Shown here piece after piece: positions 47,701-56,631 of a DNA stretch of 64,000 nt; positions within the stretch are counted from its first letter, which is position 1, and each line of letters starts with the position of its first letter. Origin of the DNA: Bacteroidota bacterium (GTDB lineage Bacteria; Bacteroidota; Bacteroidia; Chitinophagales; Chitinophagaceae); the NCBI GenBank assembly GCA_018267965.1, contig JAFDXK010000003.1:307197-371196 (forward strand), given 5' to 3'. The position numbers and the translations under genes are program-made. The notes under the pieces are model-generated. The model saw only the letters and a program-made list of their open reading frames with translations. It was not told where the DNA came from and did no database searches.

Positions 47701-47791
47701 TGACAGTGGGTTCAACCGTTTTAAAATAAACAATGGCAGAAATCAGGCAACATAACCATGCTAATAAGTTATTTGCTTTCTTAAAATTCAT
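44765..47791 (-). CDS. DUF2723 multi-spanning membrane protein (putative GT-C glycosyltransferase)
   Basis: A 1008-residue polytopic membrane protein. The N-terminal block VSFWDCGEFLSCAAKLEVAH followed by SPGAPLFMLIQRVFSLLAFG is the DUF2723 hallmark, with the acidic Asp-Cys-Gly-Glu loop typical of the GT-C acceptor/metal site. About eleven membrane helices fill residues 1-600. A large extracytoplasmic part (~620-850, with GDNYTYPLWYMQEVEEFRTD) and a TPR-like helical tail follow. The family is related to protein O-mannosyltransferases and human TMEM260. In Bacteroidota it may glycosylate surface proteins, which would fit galE next door, but that is inference. Confidence 0.85.
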   Translation of the reverse strand: MNFKKANNLLAWLCCLISAIVYFKTVEPTVSFWDCGEFLSCAAKLEVAHSPGAPLFMLIQRVFSLLAFGNKEHIALVINLWSCMASALTILFLFWTITRFAQKLVVTKNAEPDKNQSIVILASGIIGSLAYAYSDTFWSSAVEAEVYATSSLFTAMVLWVILKWESKADEKYADKWIVLIGYLIGLSVGIHLLNLLAVPALAMVYYFRRYEVTAKGSVIAFVIGTAILLFVQFGVLQGLPSIAKWMDIFFVNDLHLPFDSGLIVCLLLLAVLLGGGFIYARKKSNYNVYLGTAFLSFIILGFLSYAVPMIRSRADVPVDMVNPDNATGLVSYLQREQYGQQPLLYGPDFTSIRTGWKNGDAQYRATKTGYKLLGYKTEPVFEEGAEHFFPRLWDVKNAQQINFYRSYLDLQPGDVATSSDDIKFFRKYQLNWMWWRYLMWNYAGKQNDFEGQGEPKNGNWLCGVGVIDNNIRGLGDADKMSDGYSNNAAHNKLYLLPFILGLAGLIYQFRRNRKDAVVIITLFFFTGFALAVYLNMAPMQARERDYAFAGSMYAYAIWIGLGVVAVSMLLKRFVKNQYSYVSGAICLIVPLMMLKEEWNDHDRSHKTLARDVAYNMLVSCEPNAILFTFGDNYTYPLWYMQEVEEFRTDVRVINLGLLDGSWYIDQLTYKINKADAVPMLWKSDDYYATSSAVYSYNKNTGVPADKYINLSELCSFVNTPASLQETESGGIHTYPAKNFFLQGLTTEALLSRHFIKENDTASIVNEMKFTCSKDNLTRGNMALYNIIASIAAHGWNRPVYFGDGITPEDLCGMQDYVRMEGCVYRLLPFKYKDAGASQEDMGSVDADKSFALYTGQYKWGGAERKDVYFDAKNRLALTGYRVNAGRIAADLIAQGKKQEGLTLLDHMMKNISEHSYFYDATLFYTVIAYYKAGAKDKAAALALKITKNMADDVRYIKSLNDDGMEKMQSEMKGDFSLINALGKMAQSNGDTKTATAIHQQLDQLNNAE

Positions 47792-47853
47792 AGCAAATCA
47801 GTATACATACAATGTAATACTTTTTTGAATGAAAAACCGACTTATAGAATGGA

Positions 47854-48894
47854 CTAATTCATCTGCACCTTGGCAGCTTCGCGTTTCATAGTTTGTTCCC
47901 AGCGCCATGCTGTATCCATCATCTGGTCAAGACCATACTTTATATCCCAATCCAGCAAAGCCCTTGCTTTAGCATTGTTGGCATATACTTCTACCACATC
48001 ACCCGCACGACGAGGGCCTAAGATATAATTGAGTTTTTCGCCGGATACTTTTTCAAACGCATTAATGAGTTCCAGCACCGTTACACCTTTACCTGTACCG
48101 AGGTTGAACACCTCGCAATTGCTTTCATTATTGCCATCCATAGTATACTGCAATGCTTTGGTATGTGCGTTGGCAATATCCATGACATGTATGTAATCAC
48201 GCACGCATGAACCATCACGTGTAGAATAATCGGTACCGAACACCTGCATTTCATTGCATTTACCAATAGCTGTTTGTGTAATAACAGGTACCAGGTTTTC
48301 TGGCTTCTCCTGCAATTCGCCAATGATGGCAGATGAGTGTGCCCCAACAGGATTGAAATAACGCAGCAGCGTTACATTAAAACCAGGATATTGCTTTGCC
48401 ATATCCCTGCATATAGCCTCACCTATTTGTTTTGTTCTTGCATACGGGGATTCAGGCTCTGCCAAAGGTGCTGTTTCTTCTACAGGTAATACATTAGTAT
48501 TACCATATACCGAACATGATGAAGAGAAAACAAAATGATTCACCTTATAATTGATCGCACATTGCAGAATGTTTACCAGCGAATCAATATTATTCCTGTA
48601 GTATTTCAATGGCTCTGACACAGATTCAGGCACAGACTTGAATGCTGCGAAATGTATAATACCTACAATATCGGGGTTCTCAATAAATATAGTTTCGGTA
48701 TCGTCTGCGTTACAAAGATTTACCTTATAATTCTTAACGGGCTTGCCTGCTATTTTTTCAATGCCTTGCAACATTCGCAGAGAACCTCTCGACAGGTCAT
48801 CAACAGATATTACTTCGAACCCGTTTTCTATAAGGTCTACAATAGTATGTCCGCCTATATATCCGCAGCCGCCTGTAACCAATATTTTTTTCAT
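47854..48894 (-). CDS. galE: UDP-glucose 4-epimerase
   Basis: A 346-residue short-chain dehydrogenase-type epimerase. The NAD site is TGGCGYIGGHT (residues 7-17). FAAFKSVPESVSEPLKYYRN, VFSSSCSVYG, the catalytic Tyr/Lys in SPYARTK and RDYIHVMDIANAH are all standard GalE. It interconverts UDP-glucose and UDP-galactose (or the N-acetyl forms) for surface glycans. Downstream by 62 bp is the DUF2723 putative glycosyltransferase and upstream by 33 bp an ABC exporter, so the three may share a transcript concerned with the envelope. Confidence 0.95.
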   Translation of the reverse strand: MKKILVTGGCGYIGGHTIVDLIENGFEVISVDDLSRGSLRMLQGIEKIAGKPVKNYKVNLCNADDTETIFIENPDIVGIIHFAAFKSVPESVSEPLKYYRNNIDSLVNILQCAINYKVNHFVFSSSCSVYGNTNVLPVEETAPLAEPESPYARTKQIGEAICRDMAKQYPGFNVTLLRYFNPVGAHSSAIIGELQEKPENLVPVITQTAIGKCNEMQVFGTDYSTRDGSCVRDYIHVMDIANAHTKALQYTMDGNNESNCEVFNLGTGKGVTVLELINAFEKVSGEKLNYILGPRRAGDVVEVYANNAKARALLDWDIKYGLDQMMDTAWRWEQTMKREAAKVQMN

Positions 48895-48927
48895 TAGGGG
48901 AGATTTGTTGGTACAAATATACCGTAA

Positions 48928-50751
48928 CTATTTCACCTGTTGAAGGTCAACCAGTTTTTTATAAGTACCATTTTTAATTATAAGTTCATTATGTGTACCC
49001 CTTTCAACAATGCTGCCTTTTTCCATCACGATTATTTCATCGGCGTGTTGCACTGTAGATAAGCGGTGCGCAATAACAATACAAGTCCTGTTTTTCATCA
49101 GGGTGTTAATGGCATCCTGAACAATACGCTCACTTTCTGTATCCAGTGATGAAGTAGCCTCATCTAATATCAATATCGGCGGGTTTTTAAGTACCGCGCG
49201 GGCTATGGTCACACGTTGGCGTTCACCACCGCTCAATTTAGCACCCCTGTCACCCACTACTGTTTCATATCCTTCTTTTTTCTGAACGATAAAATGATGT
49301 GCACTGGCAATCTTTGCAGCTTCATGCACTTGCTCTGCAGTAGAACCACCCGTGCCCAATGTTATATTATTGTAAATGGTATCATTAAATAGTATTGGAT
49401 CCTGGCTTACTACACCCATTTGTTTGCGAAGGTCAAACAGTTTATAGTCTTTGATATTAACACCATCTATGATTATTTCCCCTGATGTTACATCATGAAA
49501 ACGTGGTATCAAATCAACAAGTGTAGACTTACCTGCGCCCGATGCACCTACCAACGCAATCGTTTTCCCTTTTTCTATGGTCAGGTTTATATTATTGAGT
49601 ATTGTTTTATTGCCGTAAGCAAACTGAACATTTTTTAGTTCAATCGCTTTTTCAAAACTGTTGATTGATTTTGCATCAGGCTTCTCTGTGATAGCATTAT
49701 CCGCACTCAATAAATGCTCTATTCGCTCCAAAGCCGCAGCACCTTTCTGTACATTATTCAACGCAGTAGAAAGGTTCTTGATTGGGTTGATGATCATATA
49801 AAACAGCCCGATGTACGTAAGAAAAAACGGCCCTGTAAGAGATGATTGTCCCGAAAAGATTAACATACCCCCATACCACAATATCATACACACTACGATG
49901 ACGCCCATCGTCTCGGATAATGGAGAACCCAATTCCTTTCTACGCGATATTTTATTACGTGTTCTGAATAAGGTGTTGTTTACCTCTCTGAATTTCAGTT
50001 GTTGGTGACGTTCGGCGTTAAATGCTTTTACCACACGCATACCGGCAATGGTTTCATCTATAATACCTAATATAGAACCAAGGTATTCTTGTGCCAGGTT
50101 TGATGGCTTTTTCAAAGACTTACCTACCCTACCTATAACAAAACCCGCAATAGGCAAAAACAGCACCAGGAAGACAGTCAGCTGCGGGCTGATAAGTACC
50201 ATCGACACCAGCACAAATATGATGGTTAATGGCTCCCTGATAAATGACTCCAAAACATTCATTATCGACACCTCTATTTCATTGATGTCATTCGTCATGC
50301 GTGATATCAAATCTGCTTTACGCTCTTCTGTAAAAAAGCCAATAGGCAAGGACAATATCTTAGTAAACATATCATCGCGTAACCTTCTGAGAATAGCATA
50401 CCTGATTGGATTCAGGATATTCAGCGATAAATAGATGAACAGATTTTTGAACACAGTTGTCAATGCTACTATAATAACAATGTACGTAAGCGATGTTAGC
50501 TTATCATGTTCTCTTACAAAATCATTTATCCATTGGGTAACCGACCCCACCAAATTAAAACTGCTTGCTTTTGATTCTACATGAGTTGAATTTGCTGGTG
50601 AGCCTACACCAAAAAGCACCTGCAATACCGGCGCCAGCATGGAAAAGGAAAATAATCCAAACAACACTGCCAACAAGGTAGTAATGCAGAACATACCTAC
50701 CTGTCCTTTAAAATCCTTTATATACCTAAATAGCTTGAGCGCTTGCTTCAT
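48928..50751 (-). CDS. ABC exporter, permease-ATPase (MsbA-like)
   Basis: A 607-residue half-transporter. Six membrane helices occupy about 20-340 and the ATPase domain 370-600. Walker A is GASGAGKST, the Q-loop VSQDPILF, the signature LSGGERQR and Walker B ILILDEATSSLD, with the H-loop in IVIAHRLSTV. It resembles MsbA and other lipid-linked or multidrug exporters; a lipid or glycolipid substrate is plausible given galE nearby but not shown. An extended loop at residues ~52-75 (GVGSPANSTHVESKASSF) between the first two helices is longer than in MsbA. It lies 5 bp after cysS. Confidence 0.93.
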   Translation of the reverse strand: MKQALKLFRYIKDFKGQVGMFCITTLLAVLFGLFSFSMLAPVLQVLFGVGSPANSTHVESKASSFNLVGSVTQWINDFVREHDKLTSLTYIVIIVALTTVFKNLFIYLSLNILNPIRYAILRRLRDDMFTKILSLPIGFFTEERKADLISRMTNDINEIEVSIMNVLESFIREPLTIIFVLVSMVLISPQLTVFLVLFLPIAGFVIGRVGKSLKKPSNLAQEYLGSILGIIDETIAGMRVVKAFNAERHQQLKFREVNNTLFRTRNKISRRKELGSPLSETMGVIVVCMILWYGGMLIFSGQSSLTGPFFLTYIGLFYMIINPIKNLSTALNNVQKGAAALERIEHLLSADNAITEKPDAKSINSFEKAIELKNVQFAYGNKTILNNINLTIEKGKTIALVGASGAGKSTLVDLIPRFHDVTSGEIIIDGVNIKDYKLFDLRKQMGVVSQDPILFNDTIYNNITLGTGGSTAEQVHEAAKIASAHHFIVQKKEGYETVVGDRGAKLSGGERQRVTIARAVLKNPPILILDEATSSLDTESERIVQDAINTLMKNRTCIVIAHRLSTVQHADEIIVMEKGSIVERGTHNELIIKNGTYKKLVDLQQVK

Positions 50752-50756
50752 TTACA

Positions 50757-52250
50757 TTATTCTATTGTGTAAGAGACACTACCGTCTTTCTCATCTTTCA
50801 ATGTGATACCTGCCTCTGACAGCTTATTGCGTATCTGGTCTGATGTTGCAAAATCCTTGCGTGTACGTGCATCTCTTCTGATATCTATCAACAATGATAA
50901 TACCTGGTCAATTTTATCACCCTGTTGCACCTGCAATGGCTGCAGACCAAGTATATCTTGGATATAAGTCTTAAACGTTTGTAACAATAACGCATGAGTA
51001 CTGGCAGATAGTGCATTAGTTGCAATTTGTCCGCCTTTTATACTATTAATAACTGGTACAAGTTCAAACAGGTTACCAATCACCTTGGCCGTGTTGATGT
51101 CATCATTCATGAAATCATCACACTCTTTGCACTTCGTGATAACTTCTGCATCCAATTTACTATCAGCTGCTTCGGCATTACCCGGATGCACCAATTTCTT
51201 CAACACCTCGTAAGCTTCCCACAAACGCTTCAATGCTCTTTCTGATGCCTGCAATGCTTCGTTAGAGAAATCAAGCGTACTGCGATAATGTGTTTGCAGG
51301 ATATAGAAACGTACTACCATCGGATGATACGCTTGTTCCAGCATAGGATGGTTGCCGCTGAATAACTCCGTTAATTTAATAACATTGTTATAGCTTTTGC
51401 CCATCTTCTTACCATTGATGGTAATCATATTGTTATGCATCCAATAACGAACAGGTGCATGTCCATGCGCTATGGTTGATTGTGCTATTTCACTTTCGTG
51501 ATGCGGAAATTGCAAGTCCATACCACCGCCGTGTATATCAAAAGTTTGTCCAAGGTATTTACTACTCATTGCTGAGCACTCAATGTGCCATCCCGGAAAA
51601 CCTTCGCCCCAAGGGCTTGTCCAACGCATGATGTGTTCGGGCGGCGCATTTTTCCATAATGCAAAATCTGCCTTATTACGCTTTTCATCCTGCCCGTCAA
51701 GGTCGCGCGTAGTTTCTAACTGGTCTTCCAGAACACGTCCTGACAACTTTCCGTAAGGATATTTTTCCGCGTATTTTTTTACATCAAAATATACAGAGCC
51801 ATTCACTTCATAAGCATATCCTTTCTTTATGATATCCTGTATCATGTTGATCTGCTCTATGATATGGCCCGTTGCAGTTGGCTCGATGCTTGGTTCATGG
51901 TTATTAAACGCACGCATACCCCAATGATAGAGATTGGTGTATTTCTGCACCAATTCCATTGGTTCTAATCTTTCCAACTGCGCTTTAGTAGCTACTTTAT
52001 CTTCTGCTACTCTGCCTTCTTCTTCAAAATGGCCTGCATCTGTAATATTGCGCACATAACGCACTTTATAACCTAAGTGAGTGAGATAACGATAGACTAC
52101 ATCAAATGTGATATAAGGGCGTGCGTGACCCAGGTGAGATTCACCGGAAACGGTAGGGCCGCACACGTATAAACCGGCATGGCCGGGTACTAAAGATTCA
52201 AACTTCTCCTTTTCTCTTGTATAAGAATTATATATAAAAAGCTCTGACAT
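50757..52250 (-). CDS. cysS: Cysteine--tRNA ligase
   Basis: A 497-residue class I synthetase. It has the zinc/ATP start [19 protein letters not shown] (HxGH as HLGH), WHIECSAMS, the HHESEIAQS zinc-ligand region and the KMSKS loop as KMGKSYNN. The C-terminal anticodon domain ends [20 protein letters not shown], usual for CysRS. I use the ATG at 52248-52250; a TTG at 52268 overlaps the promoter box CAAAAATA/TATTTTTG. It is followed 5 bp on by the ABC exporter, an odd couple that is probably just genome packing. Confidence 0.97.
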   Translation of the reverse strand: MSELFIYNSYTREKEKFESLVPGHAGLYVCGPTVSGESHLGHARPYITFDVVYRYLTHLGYKVRYVRNITDAGHFEEEGRVAEDKVATKAQLERLEPMELVQKYTNLYHWGMRAFNNHEPSIEPTATGHIIEQINMIQDIIKKGYAYEVNGSVYFDVKKYAEKYPYGKLSGRVLEDQLETTRDLDGQDEKRNKADFALWKNAPPEHIMRWTSPWGEGFPGWHIECSAMSSKYLGQTFDIHGGGMDLQFPHHESEIAQSTIAHGHAPVRYWMHNNMITINGKKMGKSYNNVIKLTELFSGNHPMLEQAYHPMVVRFYILQTHYRSTLDFSNEALQASERALKRLWEAYEVLKKLVHPGNAEAADSKLDAEVITKCKECDDFMNDDINTAKVIGNLFELVPVINSIKGGQIATNALSASTHALLLQTFKTYIQDILGLQPLQVQQGDKIDQVLSLLIDIRRDARTRKDFATSDQIRNKLSEAGITLKDEKDGSVSYTIE

Positions 52251-52265
52251 ACTATAAAATAAGTG

Positions 52266-52273
52266 CAAAAATA
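52266..52273 (-). promoter_or_regulatory. Candidate -7 element for cysS
   Basis: TATTTTTG on the minus strand, exact TAnnTTTG, 15 bp before the ATG. No matching -33 box seen. Confidence 0.4.
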
Positions 52274-52290
52274 CGGCTTTAGCGCCGAGC

Positions 52291-53427
52291 TTAAGGTATT
52301 ATTTCGAAATTGACGATAACCGGGTTGTGGTCTGACAAAGAGGTGAATTCACACTCATAACCTATCGCTTTCATCACCTCGGGGTTATAAAACATATGGT
52401 CTATACGCAGGGTAGGTATAATCTCATTATATGTACGCCCCAGGCCAACGCCTTTATCAATAAAAGCGTCATTAAGGTCACCTCTCAGTTTAGAGTATGT
52501 ATACGACCCCGGTAAATCATTAAAATCGCCGCAAATAAAGGTAGGATAAGGGCTTTGTGCCATAATTGCGGCTATTTTATTTACTTCTTTTGCCCGTTGC
52601 CTGAATGCATTATTAAATTTCCAGATAAAGGTTCTTGAGTGGCCTTTATCATCATCCATTGACGTGTTATTCTGTTTTACATTTTCTATAAATTTCTTGT
52701 CATAATCGCTCAATCCAAAAGTACTCAGGTGCACAAAAAACATCCTCATCATTTTACCGCTTGGCAATTGCATATCGCCTTGTAATAAATACGCTTCTTC
52801 AGATAACTTGTGTGCCACAAAATTCTTGAAAGGGTATTTTGAAAACACTGCTGTACCCAAAAAAATGGTCGTACCCAAAGTATTATCAGGCTTAAACCTG
52901 TATTCTACATATCCGCAATTTTTTATGATTTTGGATGCAAATGGTTTAGTGATATCTGATTTGGGTGCAGAAAACTCAGGTATAACAAGGATATCTGCAT
53001 TTTGGTCTTTAATAAATGACATAAGCCTTTCATCAAATACCTTACTGTGGGGCACATTGAATATGCCCATCCCGTGTGCATTCCACGTAATTATTTTGAC
53101 ATGATTTGCTGCTCGCGACATATCCTGCCCTGAGAAAAAATTCAGTCCGAAAATAGTTAGCGCCACTTTATAACAACCAATAAGTACTGTTATTGACAGG
53201 AGTGACCTTATTTTCTTTTTAGAGAACAGCCAAAATAATGCGCAAAGAACGTTAGCTAATATAGCGAATGGTGTAGTAAACCCGAATAAAGCAATGTTTC
53301 GTACTTCTGCCGGAGATGTATTAGCAGCAAATGCACACAATACCAGCCATATAACAGCACCGATATTGAGCAACAAAAAAGTATAACCTACCAGCTTGCT
53401 AAAAAAGCTTTTTTTGCCTTCTTTCAA
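52291..53427 (-). CDS. Membrane-anchored endonuclease/exonuclease/phosphatase-family protein
   Basis: A 378-residue protein with three N-terminal membrane helices (about 10-32, 43-66, 72-92). An EEP domain follows: [48 protein letters not shown] and [11 protein letters not shown], so all metal and phosphate-site residues (Asn, Glu, Asp/Asn, Asp-His) are kept. With this topology the catalytic domain is most likely outside the cytoplasm. It may therefore act on phospholipids, extracellular DNA or sugar phosphates and not on genomic DNA. It follows the rhomboid pair by 11 bp in one apparent operon. Confidence 0.88.
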   Translation of the reverse strand: MKEGKKSFFSKLVGYTFLLLNIGAVIWLVLCAFAANTSPAEVRNIALFGFTTPFAILANVLCALFWLFSKKKIRSLLSITVLIGCYKVALTIFGLNFFSGQDMSRAANHVKIITWNAHGMGIFNVPHSKVFDERLMSFIKDQNADILVIPEFSAPKSDITKPFASKIIKNCGYVEYRFKPDNTLGTTIFLGTAVFSKYPFKNFVAHKLSEEAYLLQGDMQLPSGKMMRMFFVHLSTFGLSDYDKKFIENVKQNNTSMDDDKGHSRTFIWKFNNAFRQRAKEVNKIAAIMAQSPYPTFICGDFNDLPGSYTYSKLRGDLNDAFIDKGVGLGRTYNEIIPTLRIDHMFYNPEVMKAIGYECEFTSLSDHNPVIVNFEIIP

Positions 53428-53438
53428 TAGTTAGTTTT

Positions 53439-54344
53439 TTAGGTATCCTTCTCTCTGCTTGCCTTTAACAGTAGTTCCTTCTCTTCTTTTGTTAAAGACT
53501 CGTATCCCTTCTGGTTTATTTTATCAAGTATCTCGTCTATTCTGCGCTGAGCAATGTGTTGTTTACTGTTCACGTTATCTATAACACTGTTGCGTTTTTT
53601 GTTTTGCTTACGCATTAATGCGGCTTCATCAGGTGTCACCATATTATCCAATTTACCAAAGATATTGTATACCCACATTCCCGGTTGATAACCATTTTTC
53701 AATAAGGTTATATACACGAAACCTGTCAAAGCACCACCACCTAATAAAAACAACATAGGTGCATGCAAACCTGTACCAACAAGTATCAATGCCATAAATA
53801 TTACAAACAATACTACCAGCGGAATACTGAAAGTGGGTGTCAGGTAATATCTGTAGTTAGGCGAAAGAGTTATTGCACCGACGGCTACGCCTATAATTCC
53901 TGCCTGCGCACCTAGGAAATAACCTCCGCTTGCATAATCAGCGCCGGGTATTAATTGACACAACTCAAAGGACAATCCGCCTATAATAAGACTGTATACA
54001 AATAAAGGAATGAGTTGCTTATAACTAACCAACCCTTGTATTACACTACCGAAGCCCCATAGCCAAACCATGTTAGTAAACAATTCCCAAAAACCATTGT
54101 GCGTCCATCCGTAAGTGAAAATGGTCCACCACTTTGCACCGAAATTATGTACAGAAGGTAATGCCACATTAAACGTAAAATTCGAAAAGAAGTAATCATC
54201 GCTAAACCCTGCTATCCTCACTATTACATATATCAGCTTGAAGCTGATGAAGCCTGTGCCTGATGCAATGATCAATTGCACTACTGCATTTTTGCTGTAG
54301 CTGGGTATTGATGCCAGGGGCGATCTTTTGCTGTCTGTTCTCAT
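53439..54344 (-). CDS. Rhomboid-fold membrane protein lacking catalytic residues (pseudoprotease)
   Basis: A 301-residue rhomboid-like protein with about six membrane helices in residues 20-230. Where an active rhomboid has GxSG this one reads GAQAG (Ala148 in place of Ser). Where the catalytic His should be, in AHLGG, it reads FLLGG. The oxyanion-loop residues are partly kept (His82 and Asn91 in THNGFWELFTNM). The C-terminus is a soluble, charged helical tail (residues 235-301) ending in KEEKELLLKASREKDT. The reading frame is intact and the gene is 4 bp from an active rhomboid, so it is maintained. It is likely an iRhom/derlin-like binding partner. Confidence 0.88.
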   Translation of the reverse strand: MRTDSKRSPLASIPSYSKNAVVQLIIASGTGFISFKLIYVIVRIAGFSDDYFFSNFTFNVALPSVHNFGAKWWTIFTYGWTHNGFWELFTNMVWLWGFGSVIQGLVSYKQLIPLFVYSLIIGGLSFELCQLIPGADYASGGYFLGAQAGIIGVAVGAITLSPNYRYYLTPTFSIPLVVLFVIFMALILVGTGLHAPMLFLLGGGALTGFVYITLLKNGYQPGMWVYNIFGKLDNMVTPDEAALMRKQNKKRNSVIDNVNSKQHIAQRRIDEILDKINQKGYESLTKEEKELLLKASREKDT

Positions 54345-54348
54345 GATA

Positions 54349-55170
54349 CTAAAAAAAATCCCTCCTGTTATTTTTACTCCAAATCTTCAATAAAACAAAA
54401 GCTACCAACATGCCGCCAAGATGTGCAAAGTGCGCGATATTATCTGTAGGGTCATTTTGTATCAGAGCAACAAGCTCAACGATAGCATATAGAGCTACAA
54501 ACCATTTTGCTTTGATCGGCACTAAGAAATAGATATACAGCAATGTGTTCGGAAACAAATAGCCAAAAGCAAACAACACACCGAATATAGCACCTGAAGC
54601 CCCCACCATCGATTCATCGTATCTGAGGATTTGATACTCGTTAATGAGATTGATTGATCTCTGGGATGCACCTGCAATATTGGGGTTATTTTCCCAAACA
54701 GCTTTCAGCTCCATAAATTGAGGTATCCACTGCAATTTATGCTGAGCTATAAATAAACCATATTGGTCAACCGTAGGATTACTTTGATATACTTCAAAAG
54801 CATGTTGAAACACATTGAGCTGGTAAGCAATAACTCCCATGTACAAAAATGCAGCACCTAATCCGCTGATAATATAAAAGGTGATGAACCTCTTCGGCCC
54901 CCAGACATTTTCTAAGACACTGCCAAACATCCATAAGGCAAACATATTAAACACTAAGTGTGTAATGTTGCCATGCATAAACATGTGCGTGAAGTACTGC
55001 CAAAAATGATAATGCTGCGATTTCCAGTAATGCAATCCCAAATAATTATCAAGGTCTATACCCATTCGCTCTAATGCATATTTTGCAAACAGCATTATTG
55101 CATTAATTATAATAAGGTTCTTAACTACTGGCGGAAGTATCTGGAATCTGCTCGGCCTGAAATCTGTCAT
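54349..55170 (-). CDS. Rhomboid intramembrane serine protease
   Basis: A 273-residue six-helix rhomboid. The loop-1 motif HGNITHLVFNMFALWMFG (His66, His71, Asn75), the nucleophile in MVGASGAIFG (Ser202) and the catalytic His250 in HFAHLGG are all present. A long insert (about residues 115-190, between helices 3 and 4) is rich in Gln/Asn and aromatic residues and larger than in GlpG. It cleaves membrane proteins within or near the bilayer; substrates are unknown. It precedes the dead paralogue by 4 bp. A TAAATTTG box lies upstream on the minus strand (55230-55237). Confidence 0.94.
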   Translation of the reverse strand: MTDFRPSRFQILPPVVKNLIIINAIMLFAKYALERMGIDLDNYLGLHYWKSQHYHFWQYFTHMFMHGNITHLVFNMFALWMFGSVLENVWGPKRFITFYIISGLGAAFLYMGVIAYQLNVFQHAFEVYQSNPTVDQYGLFIAQHKLQWIPQFMELKAVWENNPNIAGASQRSINLINEYQILRYDESMVGASGAIFGVLFAFGYLFPNTLLYIYFLVPIKAKWFVALYAIVELVALIQNDPTDNIAHFAHLGGMLVAFVLLKIWSKNNRRDFF

Positions 55171-55302
55171 TGTTAGCTATTTCTTCTGGTATAAACGTCT
55201 CAATTATTGAGCCTGTTATTTTACACTGCCAAATTTACATCATCACACTGCTTTTACCCTCAAATTAAAAATCTTAATATTATAATGTTTTGCAAAAAAG
55301 GG

Positions 55303-56631
55303 TCACGAGCTTTTTTTATTTAATAAGCTGATAACACCTTCTTTTTGCAGGATTTTATAGCCTATCCTGTCATTAGATATGCCCGGCCTCAATTCGTAGG
55401 TAAACCTGAAATGTTCTTCGTTGCTCATTTCAGTAACGAAATAATAAAAAGAGATAGATGGGTTTTCATTAAAATGTTGTGCTACCTCATACAGGTGAGT
55501 AGATAGTACCAATATATGTTCTTTATGCCCTATCAACCCGTCTATTACAGCTTTAGTGCATTCATAGGCATCATGCACATTAGTACCTTTAAACAACTCA
55601 TCCATCAATACAAGGTTTGGGCCTGATTCACTGAGTTGCACGGCAGTTTGCTTCATGCGTTTTACTTCTGCAAAAAAATAGCTCTCTCCTTTCACAAGAC
55701 TATCCTCTACATGCATATTGGTAATGATACTTTGCAGGAAACTGATTTTTAACTGCCGTGCCGGAACCCCGCAACCTATATGTGCCAACAACGATGCCAC
55801 ACCCAGCGCACGCATAAAAGTTGTTTTGCCTGACATATTAGCACCCGTAAGTACAAGAAAGTTTTTGTCTTTATTAAGTGTTATGTCGTATGATACAGGC
55901 TGCGACAAAAAAGGATGATATAGTCCCAGTACTTCAAAAACGGGCGGAGCAGATGGCACTAACACAGGGAAAGACCAGTTATGTTTCTGAGATGCGATTG
56001 CCAACGAACGCCAGACATCCAGCTTTGCGTAAGCGTGCATCAGCCTGAGAATCGGGTTCTTCATCTCACGCCTTGCTTTATAATTCAAAGACGCAATTTC
56101 TTTATAAGAGCTGTCAGTATTAGTAGCTATAATTTCATCTGTTAGCCGCTGAGCAACATCTGATTGAATAATATCTAACTCGGTTTTTAATAATGAGGGC
56201 AGATTTGAATCACTCAATAACTCAGTCAATGCTTTACATCCTTTCAGGAAATCGGAAATATGCGATAGTGAAAACTGTGCAGCTTCGTATTCTGTTTTAT
56301 TAATGAGCTTTTGTGCTTTCGAACCCAGTATCATGCCTAATCCGCCCGATGGTGCAGCAGCACTATCTGCAGACTCAAAAAACTTCTCCAGCATTACCAA
56401 TGTGCCATTCGATATACATTCAGGCCATACGTTACCATTTGCCGAAAAATATTTGACAACATCTTGCTGCGCTATTAATTGTTCTAATGATGCAGGCGGT
56501 GTTTTGATATACCTGCGCAACATTTCGCGGCCTGCATGGGTAGTTGTAAAATCAAGTAATTCAAAAACACTACCGCCTTCTTCGGCAGAAAAAACAGAGA
56601 GGTCTTGTAATGTGATCTTGTCGTTCTGCAT
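55303..56631 (-). CDS. Short MutS-like ATPase (no mismatch-recognition domain)
   Basis: A 442-residue protein with the MutS lever/clamp core followed by the MutS domain V ATPase: Walker A TGANMSGKTTFMRALG, SFLQSIITNMHVEDSLVKGE, Walker B PNLVLMDELFKGTN and STHLYEVAQ. It lacks the N-terminal mismatch-binding domain of MutS and the Smr nuclease domain of MutS2, so it should not repair mismatches by the classical route. Short MutS relatives of this size are common in Bacteroidota; their role, perhaps recombination control, is unsettled. The start ATG follows pyrC directly (the pyrC stop ends at 56632), so the two are cotranscribed. Confidence 0.87.
   Translation of the reverse strand: MQNDKITLQDLSVFSAEEGGSVFELLDFTTTHAGREMLRRYIKTPPASLEQLIAQQDVVKYFSANGNVWPECISNGTLVMLEKFFESADSAAAPSGGLGMILGSKAQKLINKTEYEAAQFSLSHISDFLKGCKALTELLSDSNLPSLLKTELDIIQSDVAQRLTDEIIATNTDSSYKEIASLNYKARREMKNPILRLMHAYAKLDVWRSLAIASQKHNWSFPVLVPSAPPVFEVLGLYHPFLSQPVSYDITLNKDKNFLVLTGANMSGKTTFMRALGVASLLAHIGCGVPARQLKISFLQSIITNMHVEDSLVKGESYFFAEVKRMKQTAVQLSESGPNLVLMDELFKGTNVHDAYECTKAVIDGLIGHKEHILVLSTHLYEVAQHFNENPSISFYYFVTEMSNEEHFRFTYELRPGISNDRIGYKILQKEGVISLLNKKSS

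Noticed and set aside
53439..54344. Pseudogene status for the dead rhomboid
   Set aside because: The frame is complete, helices and loop residues are kept, and it is tightly packed in an operon; loss of Ser/His alone does not make it a relic.
55303..56631. Truncated MutS
   Set aside because: The start directly follows pyrC and no missing N-terminal coding sequence is near; the short form is a family of its own.
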